Shown here one piece after another: positions 16,049-24,836 of a stretch of 64,000 bases of DNA (positions within the stretch are counted from its first letter, which is position 1; each line of letters starts with the position of its first letter). The notes beneath the pieces are model-generated. The model ran no database searches and was not told the origin of the DNA. It saw only the letters and a program-made list of their open reading frames with translations. The DNA comes from Paenibacillus xylanilyticus (GTDB lineage Bacteria; Bacillota; Bacilli; Paenibacillales; Paenibacillaceae): positions 62,001 through 126,000 of the forward strand of contig NZ_JABMCB010000192.1 of the NCBI RefSeq assembly GCF_013359935.1, in the 5' to 3' direction. A program made the translations under genes and the position numbers.

Positions 16049-17602
16049 ATGAATTGGGATATGGATATGGATATGTTATTGGTTCCTGCAGTTGTGGTAG
16101 GTGTAATTCTGATTCTTGGATTAGCCTTCTGGGCGAGATACAAAACGGTAGGTCCTGATGAGGCGATGATCGTCACAGGTTCCTTCCTGGGCAACAAGAA
16201 TATTTCGGAAGATGAATCCGGTCGCAAAATCAAAATCGTACGAGGCGGCGGTGCTTTCATCTGGCCTGTGTTCCAACAGTCCGAATTTATTTCACTGTTA
16301 TCCCACAAGCTGGACGTATCCACGCCTGAAGTGTACACAGAGCAGGGTGTGCCTGTTATAGCAGATGGGGTTGCAATTATCAAAGTTGGCAGTGCTGTGG
16401 AGGATGTAGCTACAGCAGCTGAACAATTCATCGGCAAACCCGTTGAAGCATTAAGGGGCGAAGCACAGGAGGTTCTGGAAGGGCATTTGCGGGCCATTCT
16501 CGGAACCATGACTGTGGAAGAAGTGTACCGAAACCGGGATCGATTCGCACAAGAGGTTCAGGGTGTGGCTGCAAGAGACCTGAAAAAGATGGGTCTGCAG
16601 ATTGTCTCTTTTACCATTAAGGATGTTCGTGACAAACAAGGGTATCTGGATGCGCTCGGTAAGCCGAGAATTGCAGCGGTGAAGCGGGATGCCGAAATTG
16701 CTGAAGCTGAAGCGATGAGGGATGCACGAATTCAGAAAGCCAATGCGGAAGAGCAAGGGCAGAAGGCGGAGTTGCTGCGTGATACCAATATCGCGGAAGC
16801 TGCTAAAGAGAAGGAATTGAAGGTCGCCGCGTTTAAGCGGGACCAGGATACAGCTAAAGCCGAAGCGGACCAGGCTTATCATATCCAAGAAGCACGTGCG
16901 AAACAGACTGTAGTGGAAGAACAGATGAAGGTTGAACTCGTGCGTAAAGAACGTGAGATCGACCTGAAGGAAAAAGAAATTACCGTACGCGAGAAGCAGT
17001 ATGACGCCGAAGTGAAGAAAAAAGCGGAAGCTGACCGTTATGCTGTTGAGCAGGCTGCAGAAGCCGATAGAACAAAAAGAATGCGTGAAGCAGAGGCGGT
17101 TCAATACTCGATTGAAACGCAAGCCAGAGCAACAGCAGAACAAAAACGGCTTGAAGGTCAGGCGGTTGCGGATGCAGAACGAGCCAAAGGTACAGCCGAT
17201 GCAGAAGTCATTCGTCTGCGTGGTCTGGCAGAAGCCGAAGCGAAGGAAAAGCTTGCCGAGGCGTTCCAGAAGTTTGGCGAAGCGGCTGTACTCGATATCA
17301 TCGTCAAAATGCTGCCTGAGCTTGCAGGTAAAATTGCAGAGCCGATCTCATCCATTGATAAACTGACTGTGGTAGATACAGGTAAGGGTGAAGGGGCAGC
17401 GCGTGTAAGCAACTATGTCACCGAGTTGATGTCTACGGCTCCGGAGATGCTTAAGAGTGTATCCGGTATTGATGTAGAGCAATTGATTAAAGGGCTGACC
17501 AAGTCCAAAACACCTGCACCGGTTGCTGTCCAGCAGAGTGAACCTGCAACCACTCCATCTGTAATTGATAAGATTGTGGAGAGAGCTGGAGCTGAGGATT
17601 AA
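16049..17602 (+). CDS. floT: Flotillin (FloT/YuaG-like)
   Basis: A 517-residue flotillin that scaffolds functional membrane microdomains. It has an N-terminal membrane hairpin (MLLVPAVVVGVILILGLAFWARY), an SPFH/PHB domain to about residue 190, and a long charged coiled-coil rich in EA and KA repeats from about 200 to 400 (AEIAEAEAMRDARIQKANAE). The C-terminus carries the conserved oligomerisation part AVLDIIVKMLPELAGKIAEPI. The start follows GGGGAGAGATGTGA. It is the second gene of the sigma-W-type operon and is followed by a terminator. Confidence 0.95.
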   Translation: MNWDMDMDMLLVPAVVVGVILILGLAFWARYKTVGPDEAMIVTGSFLGNKNISEDESGRKIKIVRGGGAFIWPVFQQSEFISLLSHKLDVSTPEVYTEQGVPVIADGVAIIKVGSAVEDVATAAEQFIGKPVEALRGEAQEVLEGHLRAILGTMTVEEVYRNRDRFAQEVQGVAARDLKKMGLQIVSFTIKDVRDKQGYLDALGKPRIAAVKRDAEIAEAEAMRDARIQKANAEEQGQKAELLRDTNIAEAAKEKELKVAAFKRDQDTAKAEADQAYHIQEARAKQTVVEEQMKVELVRKEREIDLKEKEITVREKQYDAEVKKKAEADRYAVEQAAEADRTKRMREAEAVQYSIETQARATAEQKRLEGQAVADAERAKGTADAEVIRLRGLAEAEAKEKLAEAFQKFGEAAVLDIIVKMLPELAGKIAEPISSIDKLTVVDTGKGEGAARVSNYVTELMSTAPEMLKSVSGIDVEQLIKGLTKSKTPAPVAVQQSEPATTPSVIDKIVERAGAED

Positions 17603-17667
17603 GACTACATGAATGATACATGAAGCTCTATTGACCTTAACGCGATTTTTTGTTACTTTTTAAGCGA

Positions 17668-17704
17668 GACGTTCGGCGCGGTATGCCCGCGCCAGACGTC
17701 TTTT
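17668..17704 (+). terminator. Terminator after flotillin
   Basis: GACGT...GGCGCGG pairs with CCGCGCC...ACGTC around a short loop and runs into TTTT. It separates floT from glcT. Confidence 0.8.
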
Positions 17705-17766
17705 CGTTGTTAACGAGGATGTGACTGAATCGCATTCAAGATGGTGTGAAAAAAGAGGTGCAAACA

Positions 17767-18621
17767 TTGAGCAGCCTGCATGTAAACAAAGCGCTAAATA
17801 ATAATGTAATTATTGCACAGCATCCTGAACATGGAGAAGTCGTCGTCATCGGTAAAGGCATTGGCTTCAACCGGAAAACGAATGACATCATTCCCTTGAT
17901 GGCTGTGGAGAAGATGTTCATTTTGAAGAATCAGCAGGAGCAAGAGCAGTACAAACAGCTTCTTCCACAGGTGGATGAAGCTTTGATCGAGATTATTAAT
18001 GAAGTCATTACGTATATCGCAGAGCGTACGGATGTTCCGCTCAACGAGCATATTCACATCGCATTGACTGATCATATTTCTTTTGCACTAAAGCGCAAAG
18101 AACAGGGCATTGTCATACAGAATCCGTTTCTATATGAAACACGTGAGATATACCCAGAAGAATATCGCATGGGAGATTACGCTGTTCGTCTCATCAAGGA
18201 GAAACTGGGTGTCGATCTGGGTATGGATGAGATTGGATTTATTGCGCTTCATATCTATAGTGCCATGACGAACCAGAATATATCTCAAGTACGTGAGCAT
18301 TCGCAACTCATTACCGATCTGGTGGGCATCGTTTCGGATCATTTGGATTATTCATTTGAGACGGAGTCCCTGGACTATTCCCGGTTGCTGACTCATTTGC
18401 GATTTGCATTGGAACGTGTTCGGCGGGGAGACAAGGTGGAAGAACTGCACAAGCTGGATTCCCTGTTGAAGTTGGAGTACCCTGAAATGTACTCGCTTGC
18501 ATGGAAACTGACCAAAGTAATGGAACGAAGATTAAATCTACCGGTTTATCCGGCAGAGGTTGGTTATCTGACTATCCATCTCCAACGGCTGAATCAGAGG
18601 AAAGAAGAAGAGAAGAAGTGA
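17767..18621 (+). CDS. glcT: ptsGHI operon transcription antiterminator
   Basis: A 284-residue BglG/SacY-family antiterminator that binds the RAT element in the ptsG leader and is controlled by EII-Glc phosphorylation. The RNA-binding CAT domain occupies about residues 1-60 (KALNNNVIIAQ...VVVIGKGIGFNRKTND); two PRD domains follow, with NEHIHIALTDHISFALKR and IGFIALHIYSA. Histidines in these stretches are the expected regulatory sites. I place the start at the TTG at 17767 because AAAGAGGTG lies six bases upstream and the protein then begins where B. subtilis GlcT does; GTG codons at 17746 and 17758 are alternatives. It precedes ptsG, as in Bacillus. Confidence 0.93.
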   Translation: MSSLHVNKALNNNVIIAQHPEHGEVVVIGKGIGFNRKTNDIIPLMAVEKMFILKNQQEQEQYKQLLPQVDEALIEIINEVITYIAERTDVPLNEHIHIALTDHISFALKRKEQGIVIQNPFLYETREIYPEEYRMGDYAVRLIKEKLGVDLGMDEIGFIALHIYSAMTNQNISQVREHSQLITDLVGIVSDHLDYSFETESLDYSRLLTHLRFALERVRRGDKVEELHKLDSLLKLEYPEMYSLAWKLTKVMERRLNLPVYPAEVGYLTIHLQRLNQRKEEEKK

Positions 18622-18669
18622 ATTATTACCATCCATGGAATTCGCTCCTGAGAATTTTTGTGTAAAGGC

Positions 18670-18698
18670 TTGCACTGTTTTTGAAGTGATGCTACAAT
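18670..18698 (+). promoter_or_regulatory. ptsGHI promoter
   Basis: TTGCAC (18670-18675), a 17-base spacer and TACAAT (18693-18698), about 210 bases upstream of ptsG. The long leader that follows contains the antitermination site. Confidence 0.8.
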
Positions 18699-18733
18699 GG
18701 TGTCCGTAATCAAGCAACTGAATAAACATAAGC

Positions 18734-18850
18734 GACGTGTTACTGACTCGATCAGGCATGAGTTTCTAGAGTGTGATTGTTCTTACCTTATACAGGGTAT
18801 GCTATACCCGAAGGTTGGTACGATTCACTTTATTAGCTCATGCCTTTTTT
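18734..18850 (+). promoter_or_regulatory. GlcT-responsive RAT element and leader terminator of ptsG
   Basis: The leader has a stretch at about 18734-18768 (GTGTTACTGACTCGATCAGG and onward) that resembles the ribonucleic antiterminator site of Bacillus ptsG. It overlaps GGCATGAG (18755-18762), which pairs with CTCATGCC (18837-18844) ahead of TTTTTT to form the terminator. GlcT binding to the 5' part would prevent that pairing. The comparison with B. subtilis is from memory; the terminator pairing is seen directly. Confidence 0.8.
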
Positions 18851-18908
18851 GTTTTCCCTTGCTTGCATCACGACATATAGACTTAGACGAAAGGGTGAAT
18901 ACGACGCG

Positions 18909-20963
18909 ATGTTTAAAAAGCTTTTTGGCGTCTTGCAAAGAGTAGGTAAAGCTCTTATGCTGCCTGTGGCGATTTTGCCAGCGGCGGGCTTGTTGCTCGG
19001 AATAGGCAACATGCTTGTTAACCCAGACTTTCTGCAATATGTAACGGCACTGGATACCCCTTGGGTAAATTCAATTGCCACGATCATGATGAACGCAGGT
19101 CAGATCGTATTTGATAATCTGGCATTGCTGTTTGCCGTCGGTGTTGCAGTAGGCCTGGCCGGAGGCGAAGGTGTAGCAGGTCTTGCGGCCATCATCGGTT
19201 ACCTGGTTATGAATGTTACATTGGGATCTGCGGTAGGTGTTACTCCTGCCATGATCGGCAATGTGCCTGGTTATGCCAGCATACTGGGTATTCCTACATT
19301 GAGTACAGGCGTGTTCGGAGGTATTATCATAGGTATTGCCGCCGCGCTATGTTACAATCGATTTTTCAAAATCGAACTGCCGTCTTACCTCGGTTTCTTT
19401 GCCGGTAAACGCTTTGTCCCGATTATCACTTCAGTCGTTTCCCTCTTAATCGGGTTACTACTGGTGATCATCTGGCCTCCGATTCAAAATGGACTGAATG
19501 CTATATCTCACTTCATGGTAGATACAAGTCCGACGTTATCGGCGTTCATTTTCGGAGTTGTGGAACGGTCATTGATTCCGTTCGGTTTGCATCACATTTT
19601 CTACTCCCCATTCTGGTTTGAGTTTGGTGAGTATGTGAATAAGGCCGGAGATGTTATTCGCGGGGACCAGAAGATCTTCTTCAGCCAGCTGCGTGATGGC
19701 GTTGCTCTCACAGCGGGAACATTCCAAGTCGGTAAATTCCCGTTCATGATGTTCGGTTTGCCAGCTGCGGCACTTGCGATGTACCATGAAGCAAGACCGG
19801 AGCACAAAAAGTATGTTGCAGGGATCATGGGTTCAGCTGCGCTGACCTCGTTCCTTACAGGGATTACAGAACCGCTTGAATTCTCGTTCCTGTTTGTGGC
19901 GCCAGTACTGTTTGCAGTACACTGTATCTTTGCAGGTTTGTCTTTCATGACCATGCAAATTCTCGGCGTCAAAATCGGGATGACGTTCTCCGGTGGATTT
20001 ATTGACTTCCTGATTTTCGGTATTATCCCGAACCGTACACCTTGGTGGGATGTCATTATTGTTGGCTTGATTCTTGCCGTGATCTACTACTTCGGATTCC
20101 GAATGATCATTCGCAAATTCAACCTCAAAACACCGGGGCGTGAAGAAGCAACTCCTGAAACAGCTTCGGGTGGAGGTTCAGGTTCAACAGACGATCTGCC
20201 ACACAACATTCTTGCAGCCTTTGGTGGACAGCAGAATATCAAACATCTGGATGCATGTATTACTCGTTTGCGGATTGAAGTGAATGAGAAATCCAATGTA
20301 AATAAAGATCGTTTGAAACAATTAGGTGCATCTGGCGTGCTTGAAGTGGGTAATAATGTACAGGCCATTTTCGGTACACGTTCAGATACGATTAAATCCC
20401 AAATGCAGGATATCATTGCAGGACGCACCCCGGCACCGACACCAGCTGCGGATGTCACACCAACTCCTGAAGAGGAGAAGGCACAGGGAGCAGAAGGTGA
20501 GCGCATTATTGCCGAAGATATCGTCATGCCGGTAAATGGTGAATTGATGGATATCACTAACGTACCTGATCCGGTCTTTGCCGAAAAAATGACAGGTGAC
20601 GGTTTCGCTGTTCTGCCACATGATGGCAAGATTACATCGCCTGTGTATGGTAAAGTGTTTAACGTATTCCCTAGCAAACATGCTGTCGGCATCATGTCCG
20701 ACGGAGGCAAGGAAGTACTGGTTCATATAGGTGTCAACACGGTGAAGCTGAAAGGTCAAGGTTTCAACGTGCTCGTGCAGGAAGGCGACCTGGTATCAGC
20801 AGGTCAACCGATTATGGAAGTGGATCTGGAGTATGTAAAAGCTAACGCTCCATCCATTATCTCACCAGTCATCTTCACCAACCTGCCAGAAGGTTCCACA
20901 GTGACCCTGAAGAAGAGTGGAGTACTGAAAATTGGCGATCAGCCAATCATTGAGATAAAATAA
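18909..20963 (+). CDS. ptsG: PTS glucose-specific enzyme IICBA
   Basis: A 684-residue permease that imports and phosphorylates glucose. The IIC membrane domain spans about residues 1-410 (LMLPVAILPAAGLLLGIGN, GITEPLEFSFLFVAPVLF). A linker leads to the IIB domain with the phosphorylated Cys450 in LDACITRLRIEV. A PT/PE-rich linker leads to the IIA domain with His606 in EVLVHIGVNTVKLKG and a helper histidine in SKHAVG. The ATG at 18909 is chosen because AAGGGTG lies upstream and the earlier in-frame start overlaps the leader terminator. The domain order and size match B. subtilis PtsG. Confidence 0.96.
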   Translation: MFKKLFGVLQRVGKALMLPVAILPAAGLLLGIGNMLVNPDFLQYVTALDTPWVNSIATIMMNAGQIVFDNLALLFAVGVAVGLAGGEGVAGLAAIIGYLVMNVTLGSAVGVTPAMIGNVPGYASILGIPTLSTGVFGGIIIGIAAALCYNRFFKIELPSYLGFFAGKRFVPIITSVVSLLIGLLLVIIWPPIQNGLNAISHFMVDTSPTLSAFIFGVVERSLIPFGLHHIFYSPFWFEFGEYVNKAGDVIRGDQKIFFSQLRDGVALTAGTFQVGKFPFMMFGLPAAALAMYHEARPEHKKYVAGIMGSAALTSFLTGITEPLEFSFLFVAPVLFAVHCIFAGLSFMTMQILGVKIGMTFSGGFIDFLIFGIIPNRTPWWDVIIVGLILAVIYYFGFRMIIRKFNLKTPGREEATPETASGGGSGSTDDLPHNILAAFGGQQNIKHLDACITRLRIEVNEKSNVNKDRLKQLGASGVLEVGNNVQAIFGTRSDTIKSQMQDIIAGRTPAPTPAADVTPTPEEEKAQGAEGERIIAEDIVMPVNGELMDITNVPDPVFAEKMTGDGFAVLPHDGKITSPVYGKVFNVFPSKHAVGIMSDGGKEVLVHIGVNTVKLKGQGFNVLVQEGDLVSAGQPIMEVDLEYVKANAPSIISPVIFTNLPEGSTVTLKKSGVLKIGDQPIIEIK

Positions 20964-21041
20964 GAAGTGTTCCGACAATGGCAAGCAAGTGTAAATATAC
21001 GCAATGCCTAAATTAAACTATTTGAAAGTGAGATGATTGTA

Positions 21042-21317
21042 ATGCAACAAACATTCAGAATTACAGACGAAGATGGTATCCACGCACGTCCGGCGACAGC
21101 CCTGGTTAATACAGCTAACAAATTCAAAGGTGCAGAATCCTTTGCAGAAGCTAACGGTAAAAAAGTAACATTGAAATCTATCCTGGGTGTTCTTTCCCTC
21201 GGTCTGGAACAAGGTGACACCATCAGCATCATCGTTGAAGGCGAAGGCGAAGCTGAAGCTCTTCAAGCGCTGACTGACGTTATGGTTAACGAAGGGCTGG
21301 GCGAAATTAATGCTTAA
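21042..21317 (+). CDS. ptsH: Phosphocarrier protein HPr
   Basis: A 91-residue HPr that carries phosphate from enzyme I to the sugar EIIs. His14 in GIHARPAT is the catalytic site, and Ser46 in TLKSILGVLSLG is the HPr-kinase site used in Gram-positive catabolite repression with CcpA. The ATG at 21042 is preferred to the ATG at 21033 because AAAGTGAG is nine bases before it and the protein then has the usual N-terminus. ptsI overlaps its 3' end by eight bases. Confidence 0.97.
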   Translation: MQQTFRITDEDGIHARPATALVNTANKFKGAESFAEANGKKVTLKSILGVLSLGLEQGDTISIIVEGEGEAEALQALTDVMVNEGLGEINA

Positions 21318-23022
21318 TGTTTCCGGGATCGCGGCTTCGGCGGGTATTGCTATCGCCAAGGCGTTTATCTTGGAGCATCCCGATTACTCTGTAGAAAAAC
21401 GCCAAATCACCGACGTTGACGCAGAGATCGCTAAACTCGACTCAGCACTGGGCAAGTCCCAGTCTGAGCTTGAGGCGATCAAAGAGCGTACTTTACAAGA
21501 GCTTGGCGAGAAAAAAGCTGAAATCTTTGCTTCCCATTTGCTCATTCTGAATGACCCGGAACTGATTGATCCGGTTAAAGCGAAAATTGCTGACGAAAAA
21601 GTGAATGCAGAATTTGCACTCGACGAAACAGCATCGCAATTTATCTCCATGTTCGAGAACATGAAGAGTGCTTACCTGCAGGAACGTGCAGCGGACATGC
21701 GTGACGTTACCAAACGTGTGCTGAATCACTTGCTTGGTATCGACTTCATGAGTCCGGCTGAGATCGCTGAAGAAGTGATTGTGCTTGCGGAGGATCTGAC
21801 GCCTTCCGATACAGCTCAATTGAACCGTCAATATGTTAAAGGTTTTGCAACGAACATCGGTGGTCGTACTTCTCACTCCGCCATCATGGCTCGTTCCCTT
21901 GAAATCCCGGCTGTTGTTGGAACCAAAGACATCCTGGCTCAAGCGAAACAAGGCGATTTGATTATCGTTGACGGCCTGGATGGTCAAGTTTTGGTTAATC
22001 CGACGGATGAGGTTGTTGCAGAATATCGTTCCAAACAGGAGCAGTATGATGCACAACGTGCCGAGTGGAGAAAACTGCGTGACGAACCAACCGTAACGGT
22101 GGATAACGTTCATGTGGAATTGGCAGCCAACATTGGTACGCCGAATGACGTTACAGGTGTTCTGGAGAACGGTGGAGAGGCTGTAGGCCTGTACCGTACC
22201 GAATTCTTGTACATGGGCAGAGACAAGCTTCCTTCCGAGGATATTCAGTACAATGCTTACAAAGCGGTATTGGAGAAAATGGAAGGCAAACCTGTTGTCG
22301 TTCGTACACTCGATATCGGTGGAGACAAAGAGCTTCCATATCTGGATCTGCCAAAAGAAATGAATCCATTCCTCGGTTTCCGCGCAGTTCGTCTGTGTCT
22401 GGACCGTCTGGATATTTTCCGTACTCAATTGCGTGCATTGCTGCGTGCAAGTGTACATGGTAACCTGCGTGTCATGTTCCCGATGATCGCAACACTGGGT
22501 GAATTCCGTGAAGCAAAAGCTGTCCTGCTCGAAGAGAAGGAGAAGCTGGTAGCCGAAGGTATTGCTGTTTCCGACAGCATTCAACTGGGCATCATGGTCG
22601 AGATTCCTTCGACTGCGGTTTTGGCGGATCAATTTGCCAAAGAGGTTGATTTCTTCAGTATCGGAACAAACGATCTGATTCAATACACCATGGCTGCTGA
22701 CCGCATGAACGAGCGTGTCTCTTATCTGTACCAACCTTATAATCCTTCCATTTTGCGTTTGGTTAAAATGGTCATCGATGCAGCGCATCGTGAAGGAAAA
22801 TGGGTTGGCATGTGCGGAGAGATGGCGGGAGACGAAACAGCAATTCCATTGCTGCTCGGTCTCGGACTGGATGAGTTCAGCATGAGCGCAACATCCATTC
22901 TGCCAGCTCGTAGTCAGATCACCAAGCTGTCCCGTGCGGACATGCAGGAACTGGCTGCCAAAGCTCTCGATATGCAAACGGCTGAACAAGTGGTTGAATT
23001 GGTTCAAAGCATCAAAGCGTAA
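21310..23022 (+). CDS. ptsI: PTS enzyme I (phosphoenolpyruvate--protein phosphotransferase)
   Basis: A 570-residue general PTS protein that takes phosphate from PEP and passes it to HPr. His189 lies in GGRTSHSAIMARS. PEP-binding and metal-binding motifs are VGLYRTEFLYMGRD, PFLGFRAVRLCLDR, FFSIGTNDLIQYTMAADR and GMCGEMAGDE. It starts inside the end of ptsH, so translation is coupled. A terminator follows. Confidence 0.98.
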   Translation: MLNVSGIAASAGIAIAKAFILEHPDYSVEKRQITDVDAEIAKLDSALGKSQSELEAIKERTLQELGEKKAEIFASHLLILNDPELIDPVKAKIADEKVNAEFALDETASQFISMFENMKSAYLQERAADMRDVTKRVLNHLLGIDFMSPAEIAEEVIVLAEDLTPSDTAQLNRQYVKGFATNIGGRTSHSAIMARSLEIPAVVGTKDILAQAKQGDLIIVDGLDGQVLVNPTDEVVAEYRSKQEQYDAQRAEWRKLRDEPTVTVDNVHVELAANIGTPNDVTGVLENGGEAVGLYRTEFLYMGRDKLPSEDIQYNAYKAVLEKMEGKPVVVRTLDIGGDKELPYLDLPKEMNPFLGFRAVRLCLDRLDIFRTQLRALLRASVHGNLRVMFPMIATLGEFREAKAVLLEEKEKLVAEGIAVSDSIQLGIMVEIPSTAVLADQFAKEVDFFSIGTNDLIQYTMAADRMNERVSYLYQPYNPSILRLVKMVIDAAHREGKWVGMCGEMAGDETAIPLLLGLGLDEFSMSATSILPARSQITKLSRADMQELAAKALDMQTAEQVVELVQSIKA

Positions 23023-23097
23023 TTTTGCCGGGGGTTCCTCCGGGTGTGAAGGTCTTTTCTTTTTCCGATTAATGGGCTGCAGAAATGCAGCGATATT

Positions 23098-23135
23098 GCC
23101 GGTATCTGCGATAATCGCGGATGCCGGCTTTTTTT
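23098..23135 (+). terminator. Terminator of ptsGHI
   Basis: GCCGGTATCTGCGA pairs with TCGCGGATGCCGGC using two G-U pairs and is followed by seven Ts. Confidence 0.9.
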
Positions 23136-23220
23136 GTGTGCCATAATTGTTGAAAGGTAATAAACGATGAGAGAGTGGATTTCATCAGGAATGAGGGATA
23201 CGAAAAATGAAAGTAAAGTG

Positions 23221-23264
23221 AAACAAGCTCTTGCTGATGTGTATACGTCAGCAAGAGCTTGTTT
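23221..23264. terminator. Bidirectional terminator between ptsI and gcvPB
   Basis: AAACAAGCTCTTGCTGA (23221-23237) and its exact reverse complement (23248-23264) form a 17-bp stem with a ten-base loop. It lies 16 bases beyond the gcvPB stop and serves the converging transcripts. Confidence 0.85.
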
Positions 23265-23282
23265 CTTAAATTCCTATAGTGT

Positions 23283-24836
23283 TTAGCTGCAAGCACAGTT
23301 CAGAACAGGTTTACGAGCCGCAGTTGTCTCATCCAAGCGGGTAACCGGTGTGCCATAAGGAGCATTCAGTACCAGTTCAGGTGTCTCTTCTGCTTCCTTG
23401 GCAATCCGTATCATCGTATCAATAAAGCCATCAAGCGTCTCCTTGCTCTCCGTTTCCGTTGGCTCAATCATGATACATTCCTCAACGTTGAGCGGGAAGT
23501 ATACGGTTGGCGGATGATACCCAAAATCAAGCAGTCGTTTGGCCACATCCAGTGTCCGTACACCATATTGCTTCAGTCCCCGACCAGACATGACAAATTC
23601 ATGTTTACACACGCCTGGATACGGAATCTCGTAGTAAGGAGCAAGACGTGCCATCATATAGTTTGCATTCAGTACGGCACATTCAGAAACCCGGCGCAAA
23701 CCTTCCGGTCCATAAGTACGAATGTAAGCATAGGCGCGTACCAAAATACCGAAGTTGCCGTAATACGCTTTGACCCGGCCGATCGATTGATCGCCTTCAC
23801 GATCCAGTGCGTATTGTCCCTGATCATTCTTGATGACCATCGGTTTTGGCAGGAACGGAATCAGTCGGCTTTTAACGCCAACTGGTCCCGCACCAGGACC
23901 GCCTCCGCCGTGAGGGGTACTCATCGTTTTATGCAAGTTCAGATGCACCACGTCGAAGCCCATATCGCCAGGCCGGGTGATGCCCATAATGGCATTGGAG
24001 TTGGCTCCATCGTAGTACAGCAAACCTCCAGCTTGATGCACGATTGAGGCAATCTCCTGGATGTCCTTTTCAAACAATCCAAGTGTGTTCGGGTTGGTCA
24101 GCATGAGCGCTACGGTATCCGAACCAACTGCTGCGCGAAGTGCGTCCAGATCTACCAGACCGTCTGCACGGGAAGGAATCGTAACCGTTTCGAAACCTGC
24201 TACGGTTGCACTTGCCGGGTTGGTACCATGGGATGAATCCGGCACGATGACTTTGGTGCGCTGTTCACCCCGACCTTCGTGATAGGCACGAATCATCATG
24301 AGTCCGGTCCATTCACCATGTGCACCAGCGGCTGGTTGCAGGGTTACAGCATCCATACCTGTCAGACCTGCAAGGTCGTTTTGCAACGTGTACAGCAGTT
24401 CAAGCGCACCCTGAATGCTGGATTCAGGTTGATAAGGATGGATTTTGGCAAATCCGCTGTAACGGGCGACATCCTCATTGATTTTTGGATTGTACTTCAT
24501 CGTGCAGGAGCCGAGAGGGTAGAATCCGTTATCTACCCCGAAGTTACGGCGGGAGAGGGCAGTATAGTGACGGATGACATCGACTTCAAATACCTCGGGC
24601 AGTGCAGCTGCTTCCGAACGCAGCATTTCCCGGGGAATCAACGATTCCGGATCTTGACGCGGAACATCACATTCAGGCAGAGAGTAAGCGACTCGACCCG
24701 GGCTGCTAAGTTCAAAGATCAGAGATTGCTCCGGAGCGGGCGATGCAGTCTGCGCAGTTTGATTCGAGTTGGTTTCGGTTTGGACAGGAGCTGCCGGTTC
24801 CGGCTGTCCTTGAGTTGTTGTCATTTCCTGAGTCAC
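23283..24836 (-). CDS. gcvPB: Glycine dehydrogenase (decarboxylating) subunit 2, P-protein
   Basis: A 517-residue C-terminal half of the glycine cleavage P-protein, which decarboxylates glycine with PLP and loads the aminomethyl group onto GcvH. The PLP lysine is in VVHLNLHKTMSTPHGGGGPG; PLGSCTMKYNPKIN and LTNPNTLGLFE are family motifs. The first 40 or so residues are an unusual Thr/Gln/Pro-rich extension not needed for catalysis, which makes the protein longer than the Bacillus one. The start overlaps the gcvPA stop by four bases (ATGA), so the two subunits are translated in a coupled way. Confidence 0.95.
   Translation of the reverse strand: MTQEMTTTQGQPEPAAPVQTETNSNQTAQTASPAPEQSLIFELSSPGRVAYSLPECDVPRQDPESLIPREMLRSEAAALPEVFEVDVIRHYTALSRRNFGVDNGFYPLGSCTMKYNPKINEDVARYSGFAKIHPYQPESSIQGALELLYTLQNDLAGLTGMDAVTLQPAAGAHGEWTGLMMIRAYHEGRGEQRTKVIVPDSSHGTNPASATVAGFETVTIPSRADGLVDLDALRAAVGSDTVALMLTNPNTLGLFEKDIQEIASIVHQAGGLLYYDGANSNAIMGITRPGDMGFDVVHLNLHKTMSTPHGGGGPGAGPVGVKSRLIPFLPKPMVIKNDQGQYALDREGDQSIGRVKAYYGNFGILVRAYAYIRTYGPEGLRRVSECAVLNANYMMARLAPYYEIPYPGVCKHEFVMSGRGLKQYGVRTLDVAKRLLDFGYHPPTVYFPLNVEECIMIEPTETESKETLDGFIDTMIRIAKEAEETPELVLNAPYGTPVTRLDETTAARKPVLNCACS

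Noticed and set aside
21493..23007. Long open frame of 504 codons on the minus strand
   Set aside because: Lies opposite ptsI, has no ribosome site or recognisable motif, and reads as a shadow of ptsI codon bias.
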